Source of the DNA: JANQNX01 sp040217095
GTDB lineage: Bacteria; Pseudomonadota; Gammaproteobacteria; Eutrophobiales; Eutrophobiaceae
Reading direction: 5' to 3'
Assembly (NCBI GenBank): GCA_965229565.1
Contig: OZ245888.1
Span: forward strand, 1,426,001-1,490,000
DNA length: 64,000 nucleotides
The translations under genes and the position numbers were made by a program. Position 1 is the first letter of the stretch; each line of letters starts with the position of its first letter. Under the pieces are notes generated by a model. It had not been told where the DNA came from. It was given only the letters and a program-made list of their open reading frames with translations, and did not search any database. Below, piece by piece: positions 27,960 to 35,358 of the stretch.

Positions 27960-28572
27960 CCTCGATTTTTACCTCGGCGGGTATTGGCTCATTGAATACC
28001 ACGCGACAAAAGTCGGGTTTCATTTCTTTTACCTTATACTTTACGTCACCATTTGTTGAAGTCACCTTTAGCTTGTGCGGTCCCTTTACAGGGTGAAAAT
28101 AACGGATCTCTATATCGCGCCATGTTTTGTCAGTGACGGATGTGATGTTGCGACAATCCCTGACTGATATTGTATTAACCAGGTCCAGTATCACGTAGGT
28201 AGTCTTGTCTTCGCCGTATCCAGGCTGGGAATGAATGACGATTTCACTTTCACCATCCAGTTGCACTTCCTTCACGTATTCGAGGCGGGTCGTGTCATCG
28301 TCCAGTTCAATCACGACCTGTGTAGGCTCGTAAAATATGGCCTTGGCGATGATGAGCAGGACCGGAATAGACAGGATAAATACCAGGACGGCAAACCAGG
28401 CGGCAAATAGCAGCAGGGACACGAGGAAAATGATTACCGCGATAGCCAGGCTGCCATAAAAGACCCTCTGGTCTCCGACATAATCAATGGCATTGTTGAG
28501 CACGCTTTTCACAGACATGCCGCGCCGATAGAAGCGACCGGGCAGAGCCCTGAATTTAGCTATTATGTACAT
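27931..28572 (-). CDS. Unrecognised two-TM membrane protein
   Basis: I do not recognise this 213-residue protein. Residues about 38-85 form two adjacent hydrophobic segments (VFYGSLAIAVIIFLVSLLLF, then AVLVFILSIPVLLIIAKAIF). The C-terminal 125 residues are a polar beta-rich domain with TTYVILDLVNTISVRD and WRDIEIRYFHPVKGPHKLKV, perhaps a PH- or beta-barrel-like fold. It is the only minus-strand gene in the motility block and overlaps parP convergently by 29 bases. The ATG at 28572 follows AAATAAAGA, a weak site; Met19 (28518) is the alternative start. Confidence 0.75.
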   Translation of the reverse strand: MYIIAKFRALPGRFYRRGMSVKSVLNNAIDYVGDQRVFYGSLAIAVIIFLVSLLLFAAWFAVLVFILSIPVLLIIAKAIFYEPTQVVIELDDDTTRLEYVKEVQLDGESEIVIHSQPGYGEDKTTYVILDLVNTISVRDCRNITSVTDKTWRDIEIRYFHPVKGPHKLKVTSTNGDVKYKVKEMKPDFCRVVFNEPIPAEVKIEVIKMSPVAR

Positions 28573-28697
28573 TCTTTATTTTTATCAATAGGTTACGGTG
28601 CGTTTCTGGTGTGATCCTGACTGATTTCATGGTACTGCATCTGGTCTGTTTAATGCAGCGATAAGTACGGATTTGAGACCAGCTTCAAGCTTTGAGT

Positions 28698-28713
28698 TGG
28701 CATGGAGCGTGCA
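28698..28713 (+). promoter_or_regulatory. Sigma-54 promoter of cheW
   Basis: TGGCATGGAGCGTGCA fits the -24/-12 consensus except for G in place of the first T of TTGC. It lies 66 bases before the chosen cheW start and overlaps an upstream in-frame ATG (28702), which therefore cannot be the translation start if this promoter is used. Confidence 0.7.
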
Positions 28714-28779
28714 TTATTCAACCCAGGCAGAAATCGAGACAGAAAATTGACGAACGAGCCCAGGATAGAGGAACAAACA

Positions 28780-29271
28780 ATGACATTAACAAGCAATAAC
28801 CTGAACACCACTCAAGCGGACGAACTGATCCAGTGGGTAACCTTCAGGCTTGATGAAGAAGTCTATGGCATTAACGTGATGCAGGTACAGGAAGTGTTAC
28901 GCGTATCGGAAATTGCGCCGGTTCCTGGTGCACCCGGATACGTTATGGGCATCATCAATTTGCGCGGTAATGTGGTTACCGTCATTGATGCCCGTAAGCG
29001 ATTTAACCTGGTGCAAAAAGAGCCGGATGATTCTTCGCGTATCGTGATAGTCGAGGTCGACAGCCAGGTGATTGGGATACTGGTCGACAGCGTGGCCGAG
29101 GTAGTCAATATACGTGCCTCCGAAATAGAAACAGCGCCTAACCTTGGTGAAGATCATGACAGCTCCAGGTATATCCAGGGTGTATACAGCGAAAACGACC
29201 AGATATTGATTCTGGTAGATATGAACAAATTATTAACCGAGCAGGAACTGGATGCCGTGAGCGGTTTCTAG
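28780..29271 (+). CDS. cheW: Chemotaxis coupling protein CheW
   Basis: A 163-residue CheW with the SH3-like fold pattern WVTFRLDEEVYGINVMQVQEV, IINLRGNVVTVIDARKRF and VDSVAEVVNIR. It couples receptors to CheA. I chose the ATG at 28780 behind GAGGAAC because an in-frame start at 28702 lies inside the sigma-54 promoter. Followed after 12 bases by a small ORF and then a DUF2802-type gene, an order also seen at the equivalent Pseudomonas locus. Confidence 0.95.
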   Translation: MTLTSNNLNTTQADELIQWVTFRLDEEVYGINVMQVQEVLRVSEIAPVPGAPGYVMGIINLRGNVVTVIDARKRFNLVQKEPDDSSRIVIVEVDSQVIGILVDSVAEVVNIRASEIETAPNLGEDHDSSRYIQGVYSENDQILILVDMNKLLTEQELDAVSGF

Positions 29272-29283
29272 TATCGATAGCCA

Positions 29284-29445
29284 ATGTCTGACCTGGGAAA
29301 AATCAAACCTCTTTATCCAATCGTCCCGGCTCGGCCAGTAAACAAGGATTCTTCGCGAAAGGAAAAGCGTAAAGATAAGAGGGAAGGCAAAGCCGACGAA
29401 CAGGACGTTAGTTCGAAGATGGGAAAGATTAACGAGTACATCTAG
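29284..29445 (+). CDS. Small conserved-looking protein between cheW and DUF2802 gene
   Basis: A 53-residue ORF starting MSDLGKIKPLYPIVPARP and ending SSKMGKINEYI, with a Lys/Arg/Asp/Glu-rich middle. It is too short for most ORF cut-offs. It starts 12 bases after the cheW stop, uses ordinary codons for this genome, and has a hydrophobic proline motif at the start and an EYI end, which resembles small ORFs I associate with this flagellar position. No function can be given. No membrane segment or signal peptide. Confidence 0.65.
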   Translation: MSDLGKIKPLYPIVPARPVNKDSSRKEKRKDKREGKADEQDVSSKMGKINEYI

Positions 29446-29517
29446 GAGTGTTGGCTTTTCTCAGGAAGAGAAAACGGATAAACAGGAAGGTTTATTCGCT
29501 GAAAGGGATTGCCAGGG

Positions 29518-29973
29518 ATGGCGCATTTAATTAACAACATTTATCTTACGATCCGGGAATACATGATGAATACGAGCTATCTGGAAATGTTACTAAACCT
29601 GTCACCATTGATGATTTCATTCATCACCATGATCGTACTATTTAGTACCATGGGTTTGCGTAAAAAAGCCCGCATACAGGAAAAACAAATCAGGCAGCTG
29701 AACCAGGATTTAAACGCTCTGTTGTCGTGCAGCCGCGGAATCTCCCAGAAATTACATACCTATCAGCATCAGTTCCGTTACCTGAATGACCGCCAGGACA
29801 AACTTGAAGTAGGCGAACCGGAGTTTTCCGGTTATAAACAGGCCATGGCGCTGTTAAACCGAGGCGCAACCGAAGACGAAATGCTGTCTGCCTGTGACCT
29901 CAGTCGGGGTGAACTGAACCTCATCGCGCACCTGCAAAAGGCCAAAGCTGCAAAAGCTACGCAGTTGCAATAA
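29518..29973 (+). CDS. DUF2802-type membrane-anchored protein
   Basis: A protein of about 151 residues with one N-terminal membrane segment (LSPLMISFITMIVLFSTMGL), a coiled coil (ARIQEKQIRQLNQDLNALLS) and a small HTH-like C-terminal region (YKQAMALLNRGATEDEMLSACDLSRGELNLIAHL). This matches DUF2802 proteins found after cheW at the end of Pseudomonas-type chemotaxis loci. The start is uncertain: ATG at 29518, or ATG at 29566 six bases after GGGAA. Function unknown; it may bridge membrane and array components. Confidence 0.8.
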   Translation: MAHLINNIYLTIREYMMNTSYLEMLLNLSPLMISFITMIVLFSTMGLRKKARIQEKQIRQLNQDLNALLSCSRGISQKLHTYQHQFRYLNDRQDKLEVGEPEFSGYKQAMALLNRGATEDEMLSACDLSRGELNLIAHLQKAKAAKATQLQ

Positions 29974-29981
29974 ACCTCGCC

Positions 29982-29998
29982 GGTGGATTGCATCCACC
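29982..29998 (+). terminator. Hairpin closing the chemotaxis block
   Basis: A perfect 7-bp stem GGTGGAT/ATCCACC with a 3-base loop begins nine bases after the DUF2802 stop. There is no T run, so it may be a Rho-dependent end or an mRNA-stabilising hairpin. Confidence 0.4.
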
Positions 29999-30038
29999 CG
30001 TAGAATTCATTAACCTTCGCGTCCTGTCTGCCATATCA

Positions 30039-30129
30039 GGAGAGGTGTCCGAGTGGTTGAAGGAGCACGCCTGGAAAGTGTGTATACGGTAACCCCGTAT
30101 CGAGGGTTCGAATCCCTCTCTCTCCGCCA
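30039..30129 (+). tRNA. tRNA-Ser (anticodon GGA)
   Basis: A 91-base class II tRNA with CCA encoded. The acceptor arm GGAGAGG pairs with TCTCTCC (one G-T), the anticodon stem CACGC/GTGTG encloses the loop CTGGAAA with anticodon GGA, the long variable arm is ATACGG/CCGTAT, and the T arm is GAGGGTTCGAATCCCTC. It decodes UCC/UCU. The gene is followed at once by an intrinsic terminator and by a duplication of its tail. Confidence 0.97.
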
Positions 30130-30186
30130 AAATACAAAACCCGCTTTATGCGGGTTTTTTATTTTGCTGGTTAAGATTCGAACCCT
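30121..30186. repeat. Direct repeat, copy 1 (tRNA-Ser tail plus terminator)
   Basis: A 66-base unit containing the last nine bases of the tRNA (TCTCCGCCA), the terminator and the start of an antisense T-arm copy. It is repeated 230 bases downstream with one difference (A at 30175, G at 30405). Confidence 0.95.
30136..30160 (+). terminator. Intrinsic terminator of tRNA-Ser
   Basis: Stem AAAACCCGC/GCGGGTTTT with loop TTTAT, followed by a T run. It begins seven bases after the tRNA CCA end. Confidence 0.9.
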
Positions 30187-30327
30187 CGATATTAAAATAT
30201 GGGTTCGACAATCTTCCGAAGGAAGATTGGACAGACGAACGCAGAGAGTCTGCCCCATCGGGGTGAGTAAACGCCACCAGCGTTTACTCATCAGTCCCTC
30301 TCTCGAGAATGTGTTCCCGACATTCTC
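30178..30327. other. Array of six near-contiguous hairpins
   Basis: Between the two direct repeats the sequence folds almost completely: TCGAACCC...GGGTTCGA (30178-30208, with an inner ATATT/AATAT stem); CAATCTTCC-GAA-GGAAGATTG (30209-30229); GCAGA/TCTGC (30241-30253); CCCC-ATC-GGGG (30253-30263); an 11-bp stem TGAGTAAACGC/GCGTTTACTCA (30264-30290); and GAGAATGT/ACATTCTC (30305-30327). Open frames crossing it on both strands look spurious. It may be a structured RNA or a folded mobile repeat; I know of no named family that fits. Confidence 0.85.
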
Positions 30328-30350
30328 TACCTCCTACTTCCCTGTAGTCG

Positions 30351-30416
30351 TCTCCGCCAAAATACAAAACCCGCTTTATGCGGGTTTTTTATTTTGCTGG
30401 TTAAGGTTCGAACCCT
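30351..30416. repeat. Direct repeat, copy 2
   Basis: Second copy of the 66-base tRNA-tail/terminator unit, 65 of 66 bases identical to copy 1. The tRNA body is missing before it; only TCCCTCTCTC (30294-30303) recalls the 3' arm of the tRNA. It looks like the trace of a tandem tRNA duplication or of an integrated element. Confidence 0.95.
30366..30390 (+). terminator. Second copy of the tRNA-Ser terminator
   Basis: The same AAAACCCGC/GCGGGTTTT stem and T run as at 30136, carried in repeat copy 2. Confidence 0.8.
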
Positions 30417-30470
30417 GCACTTTTAATGCCCTTTCTCCCGAACTTTGTAGTCTTTCTCCTGAAACCCTAC

Positions 30471-30508
30471 AATAAACAGCCCCGATACAAGGGGCTTTTT
30501 TGTTTATT
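30471..30508 (+). terminator. Intrinsic terminator, extended stem
   Basis: Stem AGCCCC/GGGGCT with loop GATACAA and a T run, lengthened by outer pairs AATAAAC/GTTTATT. It stands 40 bases before the BCCT gene and ends the tRNA/hairpin region. The A/T-rich outer arms could let it work in both directions. Confidence 0.85.
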
Positions 30509-30547
30509 CGGATTCAAACTCACTTACGAGGTTCCAGGGTCAGTTTC

Positions 30548-32113
30548 ATGCCAGACAGCTACGATACAGACTACGAGGTAGGGCAGGACAATATTCAACG
30601 TTTCGGCATGGATATGCATAGTCCCGTGTTCATGATTGCCAGTCTTGCCACGCTGGTCTTCGTCATCGGTACACTGGTTTATCCCGAGGCTGCAAAATCG
30701 ACATTTGATGGTGCAAAGGGCTGGTCTATCGCCAATTTCGACTGGCTATTCGTTGTTGCGGCCAACCTGTTTGTCGTGTTTTGCCTGTTACTCATCGCAT
30801 TACCCCTGGGTAGCATTCGTATCGGTGGTGATGCAGCGGTGCCCGAGTTTTCAACTCCGTCATGGCTGGCCATGCTGTTCGCTGCGGGTATGGGTATTGG
30901 TCTCATGTTCTGGAGTGTTGCCGAGCCGGTAGCCTATTACACTAACTGGCATGGCACACCCATGAATGTCGCGCCACGCACAGAGGCCAGTGTCCAGGCA
31001 GCAATGGGTGCAACCATGTTTCACTGGGGCTTACATCCATGGGCCATTTATGCCGTGGTTGGACTGTCGCTGGCATTTTTTACCTACAACAAGGGATTAC
31101 CACTGACGATACGTTCGGCCTTTTATCCATTACTTAAAGATCGTGTCTGGGGCTGGTTTGGTCACATCATTGATATCGTCGCGGTGCTGGCGACAATTTT
31201 CGGCCTGGCCACGTCCCTGGGCTTTGGGGCAAAGCAGGCTGCGGCCGGTTTTCACTTTTTATTCGGCGTACCGAATGAAATCAATACGCAGATAGCGATA
31301 ATTATCGGTGTGACATCCATCGCCATTTTTTCCGTGGTCAGGGGCCTGCACGGCGGCGTCAAGTTGTTGAGTAACCTGAACATGTTACTGGCCCTGGTAC
31401 TGTTGTTGTTCGTGATTGCGGTAGGTCATGGTCTGTCTATCTTTGGGGGCATCGTTCAGACAACGTTTGCCTATGCTGAAAACCTGTTCCAGTTAAGCAA
31501 CTGGATGGGCAGGGAAGATGAAAAATTCTTTCATGGCTGGACCGTGTTCTACTGGGCCTGGTGGATTTCATGGTCACCGTTCGTCGGCATGTTTATCGCC
31601 CGTATTTCCAGGGGACGTACAATACGGGAGTTTATTACTGCTGTTCTATTTGTGCCGCCGTTGGTTACTATCATCTGGTTAACGACGTTTGGCGGTGGTG
31701 GTCTGGACCAGGCGGTGGCCGGTATCGGCCAGCTGGCTGATGGAATATCGAAAGTCTCACTTGCATTATTTCATATGCTGGAAAACCTGCCGTTGGGATG
31801 GATCACGTCGTTTATTGCCATCGTGCTGGTACTGGTATTTTTCATTACTTCTTCGGACTCCGGCTCTCTGGTAATCGATACCATTACCGCGGGTGGCAAG
31901 CTGGATGCCCCGGTGCCGCAACGCGTGTTCTGGGCCGTGATGGAGGGCGTTATTGCAGGTGCACTGCTGTACGGGGGCGGGGCTGATGCGCTGGGAGCCC
32001 TGCAGGCTGCTGCTATCACCGTGGGTCTGCCGTTTACGCTGGTGTTGGTTTGTATGTGTGTAGCACTCTACATGGGCCTGCATCATGAACATAAATATGG
32101 CCCCAGTCTTTGA
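30548..32113 (+). CDS. BCCT-family betaine/choline/carnitine transporter
   Basis: A 521-residue, twelve-segment transporter. BCCT marks are GMGIGLMFWSVAEPVAYY (about 120-137) and the aromatic TM8 signature WTVFYWAWWISWSPFVGMFIARISRGRTIREF (only its core WAWWISWSPF is needed for the call). It imports a trimethylammonium compatible solute, probably glycine betaine or choline, with Na+ or H+. The C-terminal tail is short, unlike the long osmosensing tails of BetP. The ATG at 30548 follows CAGGGT; an upstream in-frame start would overlap the terminator. Confidence 0.9.
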   Translation: MPDSYDTDYEVGQDNIQRFGMDMHSPVFMIASLATLVFVIGTLVYPEAAKSTFDGAKGWSIANFDWLFVVAANLFVVFCLLLIALPLGSIRIGGDAAVPEFSTPSWLAMLFAAGMGIGLMFWSVAEPVAYYTNWHGTPMNVAPRTEASVQAAMGATMFHWGLHPWAIYAVVGLSLAFFTYNKGLPLTIRSAFYPLLKDRVWGWFGHIIDIVAVLATIFGLATSLGFGAKQAAAGFHFLFGVPNEINTQIAIIIGVTSIAIFSVVRGLHGGVKLLSNLNMLLALVLLLFVIAVGHGLSIFGGIVQTTFAYAENLFQLSNWMGREDEKFFHGWTVFYWAWWISWSPFVGMFIARISRGRTIREFITAVLFVPPLVTIIWLTTFGGGGLDQAVAGIGQLADGISKVSLALFHMLENLPLGWITSFIAIVLVLVFFITSSDSGSLVIDTITAGGKLDAPVPQRVFWAVMEGVIAGALLYGGGADALGALQAAAITVGLPFTLVLVCMCVALYMGLHHEHKYGPSL

Positions 32114-32144
32114 AGGTTACATGCGTATTGATTCAGCATGTCGA

Positions 32145-32185
32145 TTGATCTTGATCAACGCCACTGGTGAATAAACAATGATAAT
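32145..32185 (+). promoter_or_regulatory. FNR-type box and -10: class II anaerobic promoter
   Basis: TTGATCTTGATCAA (32145-32158) is a perfect FNR/ANR palindrome (TTGAT-N4-ATCAA). A -10 GATAAT lies at 32180-32185, which puts the start of transcription near 32192 and the box centre about 41 bases upstream, the standard activating position. This also places the upstream ATG at 32186 before the transcript and supports the start at 32228. Confidence 0.75.
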
Positions 32186-32227
32186 ATGATTGAAGTCTGG
32201 TCCAGGAAAATAAAGGATTTTACAACT

Positions 32228-32830
32228 ATGAGAAAGTCTGGAATTTATTCACTTGGCAGCACATTTGCCTTGCTGTTGTTACATGCATTCCCGGTTCAGG
32301 CAATGGATGCAGATGAAATTGTATATAACACTACGCAGGAGGTCGTGCAGCGTTTACAGTCAGACCAGGGCAGGCTTGAAACTGACCCGAACCATATCAA
32401 GCAAATTGTCAGGCAACTGATTGTACCGCATATGGATTTCGACACCATGTCCGCACTGGCGCTGGGTCAGTATTGGGACAAACTGGAGAGCAACGATCAG
32501 GCATGTGTCAGTAGTGGATTCCGTAACCTGCTGGTTGAACGTTACGCGTATGTATTACTGGCGTACCGCAACCAGGATATCAGCTACCAGTCTGCAATAC
32601 CCACGGGTCACAAGGATTACATCTCGATTACCCAGACCCTGACGCGTCCGAATGTTAAACCACTGACGATTACTTATCCCATGCGCCCGGTCGGTGATAG
32701 CTGGCAAGTGATAGACCTGGTCATTGATGACGTCAGCCTTGTTAAAAGTTACCGTAGAATATTTGGTAAAAAGATTGACCACCAGGGAATCTATGGATTT
32801 ATTCATGGCTTCCCCGAATGTAATCAATAA
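32228..32830 (+). CDS. MlaC/Ttg2D-family periplasmic lipid-binding protein
   Basis: A 200-residue secreted protein. A signal peptide (SLGSTFALLLLHAFPVQA) is followed by the MlaC/toluene-tolerance fold: IKQIVRQLIVPHMDFDTMSALALGQYW, FRNLLVERYAYVLLAYRNQ and a C-terminal VIDDVSLVKSYRRIF. Such proteins carry phospholipids or hopanoids between membranes. Here there is no MlaFEDB transporter; the partner is an RND exporter 22 bases downstream, as in hopanoid hpnM-hpnN pairs. The ATG at 32228 agrees with the FNR-type promoter. Confidence 0.85.
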   Translation: MRKSGIYSLGSTFALLLLHAFPVQAMDADEIVYNTTQEVVQRLQSDQGRLETDPNHIKQIVRQLIVPHMDFDTMSALALGQYWDKLESNDQACVSSGFRNLLVERYAYVLLAYRNQDISYQSAIPTGHKDYISITQTLTRPNVKPLTITYPMRPVGDSWQVIDLVIDDVSLVKSYRRIFGKKIDHQGIYGFIHGFPECNQ

Positions 32831-32852
32831 GTAGCTACCAGGTTTTCCAGTT

Positions 32853-35303
32853 ATGTCGCCTGTCGACTTGTACTTACGCCTGATCTTCAGGCACACCTAC
32901 CTGTTCCTGTCCGGTTTTTTCCTGTTACTGGTTATTGCCGCGGTCTTCACCGGTCGCTTTGAACTGGATGCCTCGGGTGAGTCGCTTGTCCTGGAAAATG
33001 ATCAAAGCCTTAATTACTACCGCGAGATTAGCCAGAGATATGCTTCTGACGACTTTGTAGTAATTACTTTTACACCAATTGACGATCTTCTGTCTGATGA
33101 CTCACTGGATGTTATCAGGTCAATCAAGGAACGATTACTGACCATACCTGGCATTACCGGGGTTACATCCATACTGGACGTGCCCGTGATTTATGAAAGC
33201 GGTAAGACCCTGTCCGAACTCTCCGGTGAGCTATACACGCTTGGCCAGGGCAATGTCGATAAAGAACTCGCCCGCAAGGAATTCATGAGCAATCCGCTGT
33301 ATCGCGGCCTGCTGGTCAGCAAGGATGGCAGTACCACTGCCATACAGGCCCATTTCAAACAGGATAAGGCTTACCTGGAGTTGATCAATCAGCGCCAACA
33401 GTGGCAACAACAGGGAAATGATGCAGAAGCACAGAAACTCACAAAACTGATCCATGACCGGAACAGGCAACTGTCCAGGGAACGGGAAGCAGACATAGCC
33501 GCTATCCGTGGCATCATTGATGACCATCGCCAGCATGGTCAGTTTTACCTTGGTGGTATACCGATGATCACGGTAGATATGATCAATTATATTAAAAATG
33601 ATCTGCTGGTATTCGGTACAGGCGTGCTGGCCTTTCTGCTTTTGATACTGACCTTCTTTTTCCGGCAATTGCGCTGGGTAGCGATACCGCTGGCTGTGTG
33701 TGCCAGTACCGCCGTGATCACCATTGGTTTTCTGGGGATGGTGGGTTGGCCGGTTACGGTGATTTCTTCCAACTTCCTTTCTATCCTGCTCATTATTACG
33801 TTGTCCCTGACCATTCATTTGATTGTGCGTTTTCGTGACTTGCAGCTGGAACAACCTGAAACCTCGTATCGCGAGCATATCCAGTCCACAGTCAACTCCA
33901 TGTTGCGACCTTGTTTCTACACGGTGCTGACCACAATTGTCGCTTTTATGTCGCTGGTGGTCAGCGAGATCAGGCCGGTAATTGATTTTGGCTGGATCAT
34001 GGTTGTCGGTTTATGTATTGCGTTCCTGGTGGCATTCAGCCTGTTGCCTGCCTTGCTGGGGCTGATGCATGAGCCACGTATGCCGCCAGCAAAAGATCTG
34101 ACTCGCCGAATCACGTTAATGTTGGCCGGGTTGGTCAGCAGATACCCGGTCGTCGTGATGATCATCGGCATCGTGCTCATACTGGGCGTGGGTTCGGGCA
34201 TCCCGTTGTTAAAAGTGGAAAACCGCTTTATTAACAATTTCAAAGCAGATACCGAGATCTACCAGGGTATGCGCATCATTGATAACAGGCTGGGTGGCAC
34301 CATGCCGCTGGATATCATTATTGATCCGGATAGCCTGTTCCTGGAAGCACAGCAGGAATTGTCTGAACAAGTCAACGACATGGACATGTTGTTCATGGAT
34401 GAATCGGAGAAGGTAAAACAGGCTTCGTACTGGCTGAACCCGGCCGTGCTGGAGAAGGGGCAGAAGCTGCAACAATATCTGGAGTCGATGCCAGTCATAG
34501 GCAAGGTCATCTCCATCGTGACGACAGTGAATATTGTTGAAAAAATCAATGGTGAACCGCTGGATGAGTTTGAACTGACCCTGTTAAGAAAACGTATCCC
34601 CGGGAACATCAAGGAAACACTGGTGGCACCTTATCTATCGGCAGACGGTAACCAGGCACGATTCAGTATGCGCATCATCGAATCAGATCCAACCCTGAAC
34701 CGGCAGGAATTACTGCAATCCATCAACAGCTTTCTGGTGGATGAACTGGAACTGGAGCCGGAACAGGTACACCTGACGGGTATGATGGTGCTCTATAACA
34801 ACATGTTACAGAGCTTGTTCAAGTCACAGATCCTGACCATCGGTGCGGTGTTTGCCGCCATCTTCCTGATGTTCCTGTTGTTGTTCAGAGATCTTTCCCT
34901 GGCAGCAATTGCTATCGTGCCAAACCTGTTTTCCGCGGTGATCATTCTTGGTTTAATGGGGATACTGGGTATACCCCTGGATATGATGACGATCACGATT
35001 GCCGCGATTACCATCGGCATCTCGGTCGATAACACCATACATTATATACACCGGCTGCAGCGTGAGTTCCCAACAGACCACGACTATCTTGCCACGATAC
35101 AGCGTTGTCACGGCAGCATCGGCAAGGCCATGTATTACACGTCGCTGGCAATCATGTTTGGGTTTGCCATCCTGGCGTTATCAAACTTTATCCCGACGAT
35201 CTACTTCGGCTTGTTGACCGGTTTTGCCATGTTCGTAGCCCTGGTGGGCGACTTGTTGTTATTGCCGGCCATCATACTGTTGACCAGGCCGACGATACAT
35301 TAA
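32853..35303 (+). CDS. RND/MMPL-family transporter, HpnN-like layout
   Basis: An 816-residue membrane protein with one N-terminal segment, a periplasmic loop of about 210 residues, five membrane segments, a second periplasmic loop and a further group of segments: the duplicated MMPL layout. Conserved features include IKNDLLVFGTGVLAFLLLI and TIAAITIGISVDNTIHYIHR. A Gln-rich coiled stretch lies in the first loop (about 170-220). No adaptor or TolC gene is nearby. With the MlaC-like protein upstream it probably moves a lipid, not a drug; substrate unknown. Confidence 0.8.
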   Translation: MSPVDLYLRLIFRHTYLFLSGFFLLLVIAAVFTGRFELDASGESLVLENDQSLNYYREISQRYASDDFVVITFTPIDDLLSDDSLDVIRSIKERLLTIPGITGVTSILDVPVIYESGKTLSELSGELYTLGQGNVDKELARKEFMSNPLYRGLLVSKDGSTTAIQAHFKQDKAYLELINQRQQWQQQGNDAEAQKLTKLIHDRNRQLSREREADIAAIRGIIDDHRQHGQFYLGGIPMITVDMINYIKNDLLVFGTGVLAFLLLILTFFFRQLRWVAIPLAVCASTAVITIGFLGMVGWPVTVISSNFLSILLIITLSLTIHLIVRFRDLQLEQPETSYREHIQSTVNSMLRPCFYTVLTTIVAFMSLVVSEIRPVIDFGWIMVVGLCIAFLVAFSLLPALLGLMHEPRMPPAKDLTRRITLMLAGLVSRYPVVVMIIGIVLILGVGSGIPLLKVENRFINNFKADTEIYQGMRIIDNRLGGTMPLDIIIDPDSLFLEAQQELSEQVNDMDMLFMDESEKVKQASYWLNPAVLEKGQKLQQYLESMPVIGKVISIVTTVNIVEKINGEPLDEFELTLLRKRIPGNIKETLVAPYLSADGNQARFSMRIIESDPTLNRQELLQSINSFLVDELELEPEQVHLTGMMVLYNNMLQSLFKSQILTIGAVFAAIFLMFLLLFRDLSLAAIAIVPNLFSAVIILGLMGILGIPLDMMTITIAAITIGISVDNTIHYIHRLQREFPTDHDYLATIQRCHGSIGKAMYYTSLAIMFGFAILALSNFIPTIYFGLLTGFAMFVALVGDLLLLPAIILLTRPTIH

Positions 35304-35358
35304 TACAGCGTATGAACATCAAGCGTGTGATCACGTTTAATGAAGTATTTCGACTATT

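Noticed and set aside
30053..30475. 140-codon open frame (and a minus-strand one at 30010-30291) across tRNA-Ser and the hairpin array
   Set aside because: It runs through the tRNA, two terminators and palindromes; repeats of the DNA alone explain the protein repeats. Not a gene.
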